Source: Coriaria nepalensis (lineage: Eukaryota > Streptophyta > Magnoliopsida > Cucurbitales > Coriariaceae). From it: a stretch of 64,000 bases of DNA. Both the position numbers and the translations under genes were made by a program. The notes under the pieces were generated by a model, which ran no database searches, was not told the origin of the DNA, and saw nothing but the letters and a program-made list of their open reading frames with translations. The stretch is from assembly GCA_027186245.1 (NCBI GenBank), contig CP114498.1, positions 9,727,001-9,791,000 on the forward strand, given 5' to 3'. Position 1 is the first letter of the stretch. Each line of letters begins with the position of its first letter. Positions 10,575 to 22,854 of the stretch are shown here, one piece after another.

Positions 10575-13110
10575 ATGGGCATGCCACAAGTTCCGTCAAA
10601 TGGTGTATCCGATACAGTTCTAAGTGCCTCATTTGGCACATTCTTACAGAGCCCGCCTGTTTTTCTCATGTGAATATGTGATTTAAATGTGTTCCATGTA
10701 GGAGGTTTTAGCCGGTCAGCTGGGAATCTCCACTGCACTCCTTCTTCTCCTTCCGAAGATTCACAGAGGAAAACCCAAGCTTGGGATCTTTTGAGCTTTC
10801 CAGATGATTCAAAGAAACATGGAAGGGCTGCTAGTGGCCATGACATAGGAACTAGTTCTCCAGAGAATTGGCAATGGTCCAGTTCGAAAAATGGAAGGAA
10901 TGTCCATATCCCTGTTTCTAGGATTGTCGGTTTTGAATCTGGTGGAACTAGCTCTCCCCCAATTAATGTTAGAGTTGATGAAACTGAACCCAGCGGGTTG
11001 CTTGTCCTGAAACGATTGCTATCCCCACTAAATAAGATGATTTTTCCTGACAAATTCAGTAGCGATCCTCTAGACATTGGTAACACGAATGTTGAAGCAA
11101 AATCCATGCCTAAGTCCGATCAATTCAGAAATTCTGTCACACAAGAGTATAAGAAAGCAAATGTAGGGACCAGCAAGAATGAGTTTAAGCTGCCGTCCTG
11201 GTCATTATCTAGTTTATTTGGTAGTTATATAGTCCCAACTGGTTTCATTGATGGTCATTTGCTTGAAAACTATGAACCCCTTTCTCCAGATGGTTCTTCA
11301 TCTCCTCCTGGACTTGATGAAATCAGAGAGTCAAGTGAAGGAAGATCTTACAAAGAGTTGGTATGCATATCTTCTGAGAAGATGATCTCATCTCCACTTT
11401 CTCTGTCACCTCTTGGCCCAAGTTTTGCTGAAAGAAAGAGAACTGCAGGGAGATGCACAACTTCTGCGAAAAAGATGGAAGAGACCCATTTAGTCTTTAG
11501 GAATATAGAACAATTTCTTGAAGTGTCAGACTTGGGTATGGTATTCGTCTCGAATGGAGAAGAATTTAAGGTTGCTTGTAAGTCATTTGATGATGTTGAT
11601 ACTCTACGGAAGGGATTGCGTCCTGCATCTTTGGAAATCCCAACAAGCATAGGCTGGTCTTTGTCTCAAGAATCGGTTCCTGCTTCTCAATGTAAAAGAT
11701 TCTTAAGAAGTTTGAGTGAACCTTCTGTTAGAAGGTCCTTGGTCGGTTCGTTCGCGGAGTCTCTACTCTCTGGTCGATTCTTGTTTGGGAAATCAAGTCA
11801 GGTTAGTATGGTTCTGCTATTTGGGTATTGATTGAATATATTCATGAGATTTCTGACTTTGCCTGTTTGTTTTTCTGTAGAGAATTGATGGTTTTCTAGC
11901 TGTTCTAAGCATAACTGGAGGAAACTTCTCACCGCATTCACAGAAGCTTCCATTTTCCGTGACGAGTATAGATGGAGATTGCTACTTACTGTATTATGCA
12001 ACCATAGATCTTGCCGGAAATTCGTCCAACAGGTGGAGAGAACAGAAAGTTAAACGAGGACAATGCAGTGACGAGGCACAAACTGTGAAGAGCCGCCTCC
12101 GTGTTCCCATGAAAGGGCGTATACAATTGGTGCCTTTCTTTATCTCTGTTCGACTTCAATACATATATACATATATAATGTTTCTAAGAAAATTATATTT
12201 ACTTAGAACAAAATTGCTACCCGCAGGTTGTCAGCAATCCGGAAAGGACGCCCCTTCACACTTTCCTTTGCAACTATGACTTGAGTGATATGCCAGCTGG
12301 TACAAAGGTAAGACTACATAAAGAACAATCACACTGTGTTTAATATCATGCATGGTATTCTCTCGTTTCCCCATATCAACTCTGGTTATATCAAAATGAA
12401 TGTAGACATTCATGAGGCAGAAGGTTACCCTTGCTCCGGATACTAAAATCACAGAGCAGAAAGGAAGGCCCACGATGCTGAAGGATAATCCGTTGCAGAT
12501 AAATATAGATAGAGATGGAACCGATGCTGTGGATACTGCTGGAAATAATGATCAGATGCTGAATGTAGTTGAGCAAACAGAAGGCTCTAAGTTAGTTGAC
12601 CCAGAAGATGTTGGCAACGAGAACAGTGCATCTGTTGTGGATGGGAAGGAAGAATGGGTTGATAATATTTGCTATGAAAGCGATAGGAAAACATTGAATG
12701 GCGGGTCAAAGGTGAACGAACATGGGTCTGGCATGGGGGCGCTTCGATATGCGCTTCATCTACGGTTCATGTGCCCTTTCCCAAAGAAATTGTCCAGATC
12801 ATCATCATCAAATCAGAGATGTGGTGGGCCTGATCCTAGGTGTGGTGTAGAGAAAATGGGAGGCGAGAGAAGGGTTTACTTGTACAACGATTTGAGGGTT
12901 GTCTTCCCTCAACGGCACTCTGATGAGGGCAAGGTATCTCTTCTCTGTTTTCATGTCATATATAAACACAATACAGGGTCTATTATATTAGTTGTAGTAG
13001 TAGTTTGTGCCAATTTTTGTCCTAAAAGTTAATCAGGTGACTGTTGGGCTTGGCAGTTGAAGGTGGAGTACCATTTCCCAGAAGATCCAAGATACTTTGA
13101 TATGAGCTGA
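10575..13110 (+). CDS. ATOS/FAM214-like protein (Atos-like and chromosome-segregation domains), with an in-frame TGA near the N-terminus
   Basis: The C-terminal half matches the eukaryotic Atos/FAM214 family. The block [16 protein letters not shown] (from about residue 345 of the 10689 frame) is followed by [37 protein letters not shown] and a final block [14 protein letters not shown] with [14 protein letters not shown]. Plant members are annotated as meiosis chromosome-segregation family proteins; the biochemical role is unknown. Exons: from 10575 or 10689 to 11801, then 11881-12129, 12227-12307, 12406-12933 and 13057-13110, all phase 0. A start at 10575 gives [15 protein letters not shown], which looks like the conserved N-terminus, but TGA at 10671-10673 stops it after 32 codons in the same frame. 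From the next Met at 10689 the product is 674 residues. The TGA could be a true mutation, a base error, or be removed by splicing (see findings). Confidence 0.85.
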
Positions 13111-13454
13111 ACGTTGTTGTTTACTTGTGCTGCTGCGTATAAAAATAAAGCATTTTTGCCTCTTTTCTCAAGCGAGAGCATCAATTAATCATACAATGGG
13201 AGCATCAATTTGTTGGTTTTAAGTATATATAACATTAATTATTTATTTTTTACATGTTATTTTCACACATTTCATCATCTTCTGATGCCTTAAAGTTGGG
13301 CTGTTAATCTACTCTAAATATTTGGGCCGGAAGTTGTTAGTAGCAATGGCTGTCTCCAATCTTTTATTAGGGAGTGAACTGATATGGTCCATGTTAAAGT
13401 GTGCCCAAAATGTCCCAATATAGAAGGAAGATAGAAGGAAGAGAGAAGGAGAGA

Positions 13455-13495
<41 letters not shown>

Positions 13496-14535
13496 TGTAG
13501 CTTCAACTTTCAAGGAAGAAAGAGGGAAAGGAGGCTTCGGGGAGTGGGTAATGGTATCCTAGAACAGCCCAAATGGGGAAAGCCAGACAGCATAATTTGC
13601 CAACTGATTTGAAGGCTGCAGCTACTACATTTCTCTCTTAAAACAACATTTCGCTTCACAATTAAGTAGTAGTGACCGATTGATAGCTACAGTCATTATT
13701 TACATGCAACTTCAAGTTGTTGGGGATCGAGCCTAGCTTGCTTGTCTTCTCTTCTCTTCTCTTCTGGGTCATTGAAACAAACAGAGAGACATTCATTTGA
13801 TTGAACAGTACGTAGTGGTCATGGTCATTACTTCAATATATATATATATATGTATTTAAATGAAGTAAGCGGTGCAACTCAGAAACAGAAAGGAAACCAG
13901 GAAGGGGATGATGATGATTGGGTGATTTAGGGTAAGCACCTTCGACTAATTAACCCACACCCAATCTAAAAAAGAAATAATACTCATTAACGGTTTAGAA
14001 ATCAGAAATGGTATCGCATGCATGCATACGCGTCCTTTTTCAGCAGCCTCCCTCCATTCCGTTTAATAATATCAATCATATATGAATATGATGCCTGCAC
14101 TGCACTCTATCCAGCCGCTTTGCTTCTGCCATCTGTACCGGCAGCAGTACTACTTCCTCTCGCTGGCTCACTGGGTGGCGCTCCACATAAAAAAAAAACT
14201 ACTCCTCTGCAGTCTGCTGTTGCTAAGTGCTACTTCACTGTCCTTTCCACCTTCCCCTCTCCTCTCTCTCTTACGTCGTTTTCTTCTCTTTTCCACTTTT
14301 GCCCCCCACCTCTTTCTACTTCCTCTTAACTCTATTATACTTGCGTACTCTTTGTATATCAAAATTAATTTACATATTACTAACATGCACGATGCTAATC
14401 TGATTTTTATCCATGATCGAGGGTAATACCGTCTCTTCCTCCTACCACCAATCGAAATACCTGCAAATTAAGCTTCGTTGTCGCCGGTAGCAAAATGGCA
14501 GATACGGACAAAAAATAAACCCACCCATCTCTCTC
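13111..14535. other. Intergenic DNA upstream of the zinc-finger gene
   Basis: Contains a GA dinucleotide run at about 13455-13493, TCTTC repeats near 13746-13765, and otherwise AT-rich sequence. No gene recognised. The last few hundred bases, CT-rich, are probably the zinc-finger gene promoter. Confidence 0.55.
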
Positions 14536-14542
14536 TATAAAC
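14536..14542 (+). promoter_or_regulatory. TATA box of the C2H2 zinc-finger gene
   Basis: The sequence tataaac follows a CT run and lies 94 bp before the ATG. A second CT dinucleotide run (about 14588-14614) fills the leader. Confidence 0.6.
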
Positions 14543-14585
14543 CTCTCTCTAACTCCCTACTCTTTTCCTCTCTACTAATTATTAA

Positions 14586-14618
<33 letters not shown>

Positions 14619-14629
14619 CCCTTCCATTA

Positions 14630-15220
14630 ATGGCGGACCCAGCCATCTACAACTTCTTAAGCCCGTCGTCTTCATCAAAGCCCCCCAAATCAAGGTCCAG
14701 CTCTTCCATCACCACCACCACCACTACTAGTCCAACGACGTCGTCCCCTACTCATAACCGCTCCGGTACTAATAATAATAGTAGTAATAACAATAATTCA
14801 AGGATATTTTCATGCCAATACTGCACTCGAAAGTTCTGCACTTCTCAAGCTCTAGGGGGCCACCAAAACGCACACAAGCGTGAGAGAGCCGCCTCTCGTC
14901 ACAACACTGCCTTCCGTTCCGACTACTGCACCAGTTTGCCTCCACTTCACCCATCTGACGTCGTCGTTTCTCCTCATCTTCTTCATCAACAGCATCATCA
15001 TCATGTGGACCCAACTACTGCAGTGCCCACAGTACCACCGCTTTTTATCGACCCCCACCAGTATTGGCTCCACCACCGCAGCTCCACCGCCGCAGGCTCC
15101 GCTGGTATTCACCATCATCCGCTCTTGCATGGTGGTTCTACGTCGTCGCCGGAAGTTCTCTCTCCGGAAGATGACGGTGATGACGATGATGTAAAACTCG
15201 ACCTCAGCCTTCACTTATAA
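14630..15220 (+). CDS. Single C2H2 (QALGGH) zinc-finger repressor with EAR motif, KNUCKLES/ZFP-like
   Basis: Intronless 196-residue transcription factor. One finger, CX2CX12HX3H with C62, C65, H78 and H82, carries the plant-specific QALGGH helix, so it should bind a short AGT-core DNA site in the nucleus. The residues after the finger (AHKRERAASR) are basic. The protein ends in LDLSLHL, a canonical EAR motif (LxLxL) that recruits TOPLESS-type corepressors, so it is most likely a repressor. The first 58 residues are Ser/Thr/Asn-rich low-complexity sequence, and a His-rich run lies in the middle. The layout fits KNUCKLES and the small ZFP/GIS-type proteins. Without a tree I cannot say which, so no symbol is given. 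The start ATG follows the CT-rich leader and is the first ATG of the frame. Confidence 0.92.
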   Translation: MADPAIYNFLSPSSSSKPPKSRSSSSITTTTTTSPTTSSPTHNRSGTNNNSSNNNNSRIFSCQYCTRKFCTSQALGGHQNAHKRERAASRHNTAFRSDYCTSLPPLHPSDVVVSPHLLHQQHHHHVDPTTAVPTVPPLFIDPHQYWLHHRSSTAAGSAGIHHHPLLHGGSTSSPEVLSPEDDGDDDDVKLDLSLHL

Positions 15221-16192
15221 ATCTAGTATTACTACTGCATCATGCATCGTTTCTACTAGATCTCCTTTCTTTTATTATTTTTCAGGTTTCGTTCTCTCTT
15301 CTTTTTTTTTTTCTTGTTTGGTTGTTTGTTTCTTTTGGGGACGGTGGCCGGAGATTGATTTGTTGAAGTTAGTGGAATTAATGCAGAGAGTTTAGATAGA
15401 GGATTTTTATCGCATGATTAATTAAGTTTAAGTTTAGTATTAATCTCTGTCTCTAGAGTAATCTATTTTAAACAATATATTAATATTATATGTATATATA
15501 TTGGGCTATTTGGTGAGTGTGTTCCACATTCATGGGAACGCATGCATGCATGAATTGACCGAATTATCCTCAGCCTGAGGAATTACTTACTTCTAATAAA
15601 TAATAAATAATAAATAATAAATATAAAATATAAATAGTAAATAGAAAATGAAAAAGAAATCCACATACCTTGTTTATCTTTTAAATTTTTTGAGTCGACG
15701 GGAGCGGACTGAGTTATGGCCGGCCAACCTTGCTTACTTCGGTACTCAGCAATCTGTAGGAAGTAAATTAGAACGTTAATTCAACTACTTAATTAATTAA
15801 TACATGCATTTGACCTTGATCTTGATCTGGATCTGGATTGGATGAAGAGCACTGGAACTTCCAACTTTCTGTTCGATTACTCTGTCATTGAATTGTTCTG
15901 GTCAAGACTTCAAGTTACAAACAAAGTTAATTAATTACTAACGAATCCCATGAAACCAATGTTGGATTAGTATGGTTCTGATTCTTGTCACCAAACACAT
16001 TTATTACACATCAATGCAACTATTAACGTCTATTTCCTTAATTTAAACATGTTACATACATTTATGCATATACATTGAACAAGAATCATATACATATATA
16101 GGCTATATTCTCTATTCCTGCCCTCCAACATGAATGTCATGCCTTCCCTCAGAATGCAATCATAAACCACCGCTGAATTTAGAGAACAATCA
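15221..16192. other. Convergent spacer between zinc-finger and PES-like genes
   Basis: Both flanking genes end here. The stretch is AT-rich, with an AATA run near 15595-15625 and no recognisable gene. It should hold both 3' untranslated regions. Confidence 0.5.
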
Positions 16193-19100
16193 TCAAATCT
16201 CAAATGTGGGAACGTCTGAAGTGAAGCCATGGCTAACCTGGTAAAGAAGACGAGGCAATAGATTTCTATAAGGGTCCCTTTCTCTTTTCTCTTTCAAATA
16301 TTCAAGGCATCTTTCCACCTCCCTCTTTACTTCTATATACAGCTCGTGTGCTTTATCTCGGTCTCGTAATTCCTTTTTCCTATCTTCATTTCACAAATTC
16401 CGTTCAAACCATTAATTACGGGTGTGCATCACAACTTTGATATATCAAAACAAATTTCCTTAACATAAAAACTAAGTGTATACTCTTCCTGCCACCATAC
16501 CTTCTGTTTCAAACGTTTTTCCAAAATAGTAATAAAACCGACCCGGAAACTTGGGACGGAATACGGGTATGTGCAGATCTTGATTCGCAACCTCCCCAAT
16601 CATGTCCGCCCTGTTTCCATAAGAACAGAACACTCAAAAAGTTTTTTCTGAGAATACAAGCCAAGGAAAATCATGCGCTGATAAAGGGGAGAAGAATGAA
16701 AGAAAGGGCCAAATCTTGAGCACCTCACTCTCACGGCCTCATTTGTTAGCGCCTCTATAAAATCTTTCAAGAAAGGAATTTTCATCTGATCATCATAGTC
16801 GAAAATTACCTAATAACAAACCAGTTACTGATCATAAGACAGTAATGCCAATTTTAAGGCACATGAAGCAGTATGATGATAGAGCTTGCTATCAATAAAG
16901 TTCTGAAGGAGCTTACTTCACTAATATCATCTTCCCCAACAACACCAAAAGGTACAATTTTGGCACCAAATCTAGCTGCCATCCTAACAAATTCAAACTT
17001 CTCTGGCCAGAACAGCTTGTATAGTTCACCCTGCAAACATATGAAACACTCGATAAACATAAATCATTGAAGCTTAACAGTTTGAAGAGATTTGGAGGTA
17101 ATAAACATTAATCATTTATTACCTTTCTATGAAGAGCTTCACGCAAACCACCTGGATATAGTAGAACAAGAGATTTGGAGGCGAGAAGTTTGTGGAAATT
17201 TGTTCCAGAGACAGGAACTGCACCCATGATTCTGTACGAATCAAAAATTGGTAAATCTCCTAACAATCCTTCTCTCGATTTGACAAACATGCATGGATGA
17301 GCTATCCCTCGAACAGGGGTATTTCTTTCCATCACTATTTGGCGTAGCAAGGGAATCATATCAAATCCCAGTAGCATGTGATTGCCAACAAGTAAGACAG
17401 GGCCTTGTGAAGGAATTCCAGCTATGCCCCTCACAATTTCTCCGTTCTCTAGAGTTGAGAGCATCACTGGACTAGTACCGATAATTATATGTCTAGATAG
17501 AAAGACATGATTAATATGTCAGTAATAAAGACCAGATTCAATCGTGAAGCAATTAAATTCGTGTTATATAGTAGCCAATTGAAGGGTAATATATAGATGT
17601 TGTGTCAAACAACTAGATATCTCAGGCTGATGTTGTATTGCAGTTTCATGCATGTACCTCTAATGGTGCTAATAGATATAATAGCGGAGTATACTTGTAT
17701 AAATAAGGGCCTAACATTACAAAATCATGACTCACTTGATATCATCGTGCATCTTCGATAATTCATTATGGGTTGGTTGAACATAGTCTGAAACGTAGTC
17801 CAGGTGCTCTCGACGACGGTAGAAACTAGTGCCCTTGATAATATTCACCAAATCAAATCCCCTTTCCTGCAATCAATTAGCAGTACAAAATTTTGATTTA
17901 AGAGGTAAAATTATAAACATCTGTTTGCGTAAGCCTAGAAATATTATGAACTCAGACACGTGCATATAACAGATACCCTACCAAGAAAAGAAAATGACCG
18001 CTGCCACAAAATCTGCGAATCACACAGCGTGGCATAATATGTCTCAGTCTTTCACCTTCCTCAAGGCTGGGGAGCAACTCATCTCTTCCGCTACAAAGAT
18101 AAAGTACTAAGCCCCATTAAATAGGATTGATACTGTACGAATGAGAGATTTGGACTAAGAAATAACAACCTCAAGAGAATCAACGATTCACATTTTACAG
18201 CATGAAGATGTGAATTAGCATATGCAGAAGCTGATCTAAGCATCTGGAGCTTCCAGACAACTGTTTCTCTAGTTATTTTATCAGCTAGAACCTGTGACAT
18301 TACTTGTCAATTCTCTCAACAAGATAAAAAGTCACAACAATTGGAAGAAAACAAGAATAAGCATTGATTGAAAGGACCAGTATCCATGATAACTCTCCGT
18401 TCATTAAAGTAAAGTAAGATTAATATTTAAAAATCCAGGGTCTAACCTTTATCTTACCAAGAGATATGAAGAAATTGCAACAAGATCCTGAGATAGTTCC
18501 CCGAATATTTGATCCAAAGGAAGTCCCTTTCCCAAACTAGTCATGACCGTCATCATGGAATTACCTGGAAGTACGTATTGCAATTGCTAGTATCATGTAT
18601 AAACAAAGTTTGCTTTTTTTAATCATTCTCAAGCTATGGTTGGTGAATTACTTGAGTAGATAGTCCGCAAAAAGACTGATTAAAGTGAAAATAGAATTTA
18701 GCAAATACAGTGAAAATAAACATAGAAAAATGAAGTCAAGGCACAAGAAAAGAAAACCTGTGACTAAACTCAGTATGTAAGGGAGGCTAACATGGAATGA
18801 ATCTGGAGTGACATCCAAAAAAGGTATAAGAAGTTGCAGCTGTGTCTTGCTGAAACACGTGGCTGCCAAGACAACATAGAAAGGGGAAAAAAGAAACACA
18901 TACTTGAATATGGTAGCTAGTACCTTCTATCCTCCTCTGTTTGATTATGGACATTTATGCAATTTACAAATACCTGGGTTGGCCAAAATCAAGACAAGGT
19001 CAATATCAGGATTACGAGCAGCAACAGCCAGTGCAAGGCATGCTCCCAAGGATTCTCCGACAAGATAAATGGGTCTCTTTGGTGGACGCTGATGCTCTGT

Positions 19101-20178
19101 CTTAACTGTATCTTCAACCAGCTTCAAAAGGTCTGAAATTTGCAGCCAGTATATAGACTATCATTGCTTCTGTTTCAAATAACAGAATCTAACTGAAAAT
19201 GAGAGATGGGAGGAAACGAAAAAGAAACCTGTAAAAGGCGTTCGATCCATGAGGGGAATATGCAAGCACCATACGTCAAAAATGCTTCATTCCAACCAAA
19301 ACTTCACAAAATTAGCACCATTTTTGGGGGTTGACGTGTTAACTTCGTTAAAAACTCATAAGAACTTGATCTAACAAAAGACAATAAGCACCATACGTCA
19401 AAAATGCATACCTTCCAAGTTTTTTATGATGCGTGACGAGCCCAAGTCCAACGCCATCAGGACCTGCAAAGTAAATTAAGTTTATAACTAACACGAGACA
19501 GCAAAACACACATCACTGCTTGTTTAGAGAGGAAGAAGAAAAAAAAAAAAAAGATAGAGAAATCACAATTCCAGTAAAGCAATGCAGATATTCGTCGGAG
19601 CTATTTTAGTTCGGTAAAACTTTTGACGAGGAAACGTTTCATGTGCTGATATAAACGGTGAATTCAAACAGAAGCCGAAAATTTGGAAGTTCAAAAAGCA
19701 AATCGGAGTTCTAAGAAAGTAAATAAATAGAAACAGGAGTGAATTAATTACCAGGCAAAAAGAGAAGCAGAGGAGAGTCATTCAGTCGCGAGCCGCACTT
19801 CAACGGAGAGAGCCAGCGAGGCGGACCGCTGTCCGATCTGATCAATTCAACCGATTGCTCGAAATAATCTTTTAAGGTCCCCAACTCATCCTCTGAATTT
19901 GCTCGCTCTTCAAAAGGCAGCATTTTGCTCTCCGAAACCCCAGTTTCTTCTGCATTTCGCTTCTTCACAACCCTCCCGTTCTCCGGAAAACTATTCACCG
20001 ACGCCTTAATCGTACTCGCTACGGTTGATTGACTTGTTGAGGTGGAGGTGGACGCAGGTAGCTGCCGAGGTGAAACTAAAATGAAGTTAGACCTGAACTT
20101 GGCGGTGGATCTCGTAATGTCTCGCCTGAGAAGAGAGGATACATGCGCGGGAGAAGAAGAAAATTTGGTTACCGCCAT
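16193..20178 (-). CDS. Phytyl ester synthase-like esterase/lipase/acyltransferase, chloroplastic
   Basis: Plastoglobule-type enzyme of the PES1/PES2 family, which esterifies phytol and diacylglycerol with fatty acids released during chlorophyll and membrane breakdown. Fourteen exons (minus): 20178-19752, 19463-19412, 19284-19229, 19132-18974, 18862-18758, 18564-18458, 18291-18170, 18090-17982, 17866-17736, 17492-17123, 17030-16917, 16809-16724, 16610-16501 and 16383-16193. Phases agree throughout and give 712 residues, the usual family length. The N-terminus is Ser/Thr-rich and transit-peptide-like. An alpha/beta-hydrolase half carries the nucleophile elbow GESLGA (Ser206). The acyltransferase half carries GNHMLLGFD (His461) and LLYPGG. 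An upstream in-frame ATG at 20214 is possible; 20178 was preferred because it begins MAVTKFSS. A 22-bp copy of exon 3 sits in intron 2 (see findings). A decayed duplicate lies just upstream. Confidence 0.93.
19264..19407. repeat. 22-bp direct repeat copying the start of PES exon 3 into intron 2
   Basis: The 22 bases at 19264-19285 (5' end of exon 3 plus its acceptor side) recur exactly at 19386-19407, immediately inside the intron 2 donor. The decayed neighbouring copy of the gene does not show the second occurrence. Confidence 0.8.
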
Positions 20179-20549
20179 AGAAGAAGAATATTGAGAGCAC
20201 AGAGCTCTATGCATTGTGTTTCGCGGACTTTTTGAGATTTAAGAGAGACGAAGGTTAGGAGCCGTTGAATGAAATAAATATAAGGCCGGTTGAAGGGGAA
20301 TCGACGTGTTGTCAAATAAAGTGGTGCCGTTTCGTAACTTATAACTTATACTGAATACACACGAATCCTTACAGCTAAGCGATGTGGTATCTTCAACTTT
20401 GCATATATATATATATATATATCAGGAGACAGGAGTTGTTTCATTTTGGATTGATTGTTTACATAATCATAACTCCTAAGACAATTTGTATAGAAATTGT
20501 GATATAGGAACAATCAGAGCTCGAAAATAGGAATTTCCGAATGGATCCC

Positions 20550-22400
20550 GTGTTTAGTCTGGTAAAGCAGACAAGGCAAGAAGTACCCTGTACGGGTCTC
20601 TTTCTCTTTTATCTTTCAAGTATTGAAGGTACCTCTCCACCTCCATCTTTCCTTGTATGTATAACTCATGAGCTTTATCCCTCTCCTGCTTCCTCCCTTT
20701 ACCTCTCCACCTCCATATATTCGTTCATGAAGCTTTAAGCAATGAGCAGCAATGTGCATCAAACCTACTGTCTCTGCTCCGGCCAGAATAGCTTATATTC
20801 TTCACCCTGAAAACACGAGAAACCAGCTTATTCAGTTCATCAGATACTTATTTGAAAAAGCAGCTCATTTAATCTTTCTGAATGTTGATGAATTTCTAAA
20901 GAATGGGTTTCTTTATATTCAGGCAGGCTGAAGTTTGAAATAATTAACTTCAGAGTTAACTCACAGAATCACACTGTGAATAATATAGTAAGAGAATGTT
21001 ACTTTTCGATGAAGATTCTCTCGCATGCCGCCTGGATATAGTACAACTACAATATGAGAATTAGTTGACAGAAGTTTGTAGAAATTTGATCCAGAGACGG
21101 GAACACAGCCAATCATTCTAAATGTTTCAGAACAAGGCAGCAAATCAGGCATTATCCCTTCTGTACTAAACCTCCTGAAGTTCACAGGATGAGCTATCCC
21201 TCGCAAATGGATATTTCTTTGTATCAAAATTTCAGCCTTCAAAGGAAACAATTCAACTCCCATTAGCATGTGATAGCCAACCAACAGAACTGGACCTTCT
21301 GAAGGTATTCCGGCATGGCCCCTCACAATTTCTCCATCCTCTAGAGTTGAGAGCATGACTGGGTCAGTAGCAAATCTAAGCAACAAGTGCTTTATACGTC
21401 AGTAATGATGGTAAAGGTTATAGATGCAACAGCCAGCGCAAGATATGCTCCCAAGGACTTTCCAACTAGATAAATGGGTCTGGTTGGCGAACAATTATTC
21501 TCTGTCTTGATTGTTTCTTCAACCAGCTCCACAAGGTCTGAAATTTTGCAGTCGGTTTGTTATATTACTCTTCTGCGTAAGTTTTTGACATAATAGAACA
21601 TTACTGAAAGTGAAGACCTGTAAAAGAGGTTCGATCCAAGACAGGAACATGCAAGCGCCATACGTCAAAAATCCTTCATCTAACCAATTTTGTCACACAA
21701 TTAGCACCTTACTTGGTTCAAAACTCTCCAACAACTTACAGTAATATTGGAAAAAGAAGATCAACAAAAGGACTATTGACTAAAATAACTAGCATACTTT
21801 CCAAGCTTTTGATGATGCTTGACAAGTCCAAGTCCAAGGCTATCAACACCAATAAATCCAACTCGTAACTAATACTAATAGGATCAGCTAACAAAAGAGA
21901 GTCACGGTTCTAAAACAGAAAACTAGGAAAAAGAACAAGTGATGATTGAGACTTGAGCAGTGATCACACCAGGTAAAAGAGAGAAGCAGAGGATAATTAT
22001 CCAGTTGGACCTGCACTCCAGGGGAGAGAACCAGCGAGGTGGTCCTCCACCATCCGATTTGATCAAATTCACAGACTGCTGCAAGTAGTCTTTTATTAGG
22101 CTCCTGAAATTATCTTCTGACTCTGTTCGCTCTGCATAAGGCCACCGTTCACACTCCGGAACTTATGTTCCTGCTGCATTGTGGTTATACTGGAAATATT
22201 CACTCTTCCGGAAGTTATTTACCGACAAAATCTTCCTACCTTGGTGTGTGAATGCCGACAAAGACATGGCTAATTTCTGAGCATGAAATGATATTAGGCT
22301 GGATCTGTAGTTACATGTTCTTGCTCGAGCTGTTATGTCTTGCCTGAGAACTAAGGTTATGCTACCCAAAAACGAAGCTGTCTCCATAGATAGGAGAAAA
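20550..22400 (-). pseudogene. Decayed tandem copy of the phytyl ester synthase-like gene
   Basis: Unprocessed duplicate of the gene at 16.2-20.2 kb, since intron positions remain. In gene order it keeps pieces of exon 1 (about 22400-21975), exon 2 (about 21850-21800), exon 3 (about 21690-21617), part of exon 4 (about 21540-21425), exon 10 (about 21376-21002), the start of exon 11 (about 20810-20783) and most of exon 14 (about 20715-20550). Exons 5-9 and 12-13 are missing. Exon 4 is joined directly to the intron before exon 10, and exon 11 breaks off into unrelated sequence. The nucleophile elbow reads GKSLGA instead of GESLGA. A one-base loss followed by a one-base gain shifts the frame at the end of exon 1, and exon 14 loses its frame near the end. 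It cannot encode a full enzyme; the longest intact piece is the acyltransferase exon. Confidence 0.85.
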
Positions 22401-22854
22401 ATGGTACGTAGCTCAAGTTTAGAAATCTGAGCACTGTCTGACCCTGTTTCTCTCACTCTGTTTTTGACATTTTGAGAGAAGATTCGAATAAATAGAATTT
22501 TATGAGCTAGTTTACGTGACTTTAATATGCACGTCTATGCAAGTTGTTACAGCTTTACTCATCACTTGTGAGGGTTTATATATAATCTATGCCATCAATT
22601 CAGACGGTTTCCGTGGACAAAACTGTCAAAACCAAAACATTGGTCCCTGAAATTTGCTATCAGTTACATTGATTTGTCCTGCTATCAATTACAAGCATGT
22701 ATAAACTGGAAACACATGAAACGTGTCACAGACAAAAAATATTAATGAACAAGACTCTTTTGCAGATATATAGATTAGTTTGTATTCTGTAGCTTGTGTA
22801 ATAACAGTAACCAAATGAAATTATTTAGTTTAGATAAACAGATGTTATTTCATC
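22401..22854. other. Spacer between PES pseudogene and BROX-like gene
   Basis: AT-rich sequence with no recognisable gene. The right part is the likely 3' untranslated region of the BROX-like gene, which reads leftward. Confidence 0.5.

Noticed and set aside
10490..11107. 205-codon minus-strand open frame opposite the ATOS-like gene
   Set aside because: It is antisense to the conserved exon, with no recognisable family; a shadow frame.
14769..15214. Two minus-strand and one plus-strand open frame inside the zinc-finger gene
   Set aside because: They are shadows of the C2H2 coding sequence, whose frame alone has conserved motifs and codon logic.
20961..21386. Stand-alone acyltransferase gene at the PES pseudogene
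   Set aside because: The frame is exon 10 of the duplicated gene, with flanking intron remains and no start context of its own.
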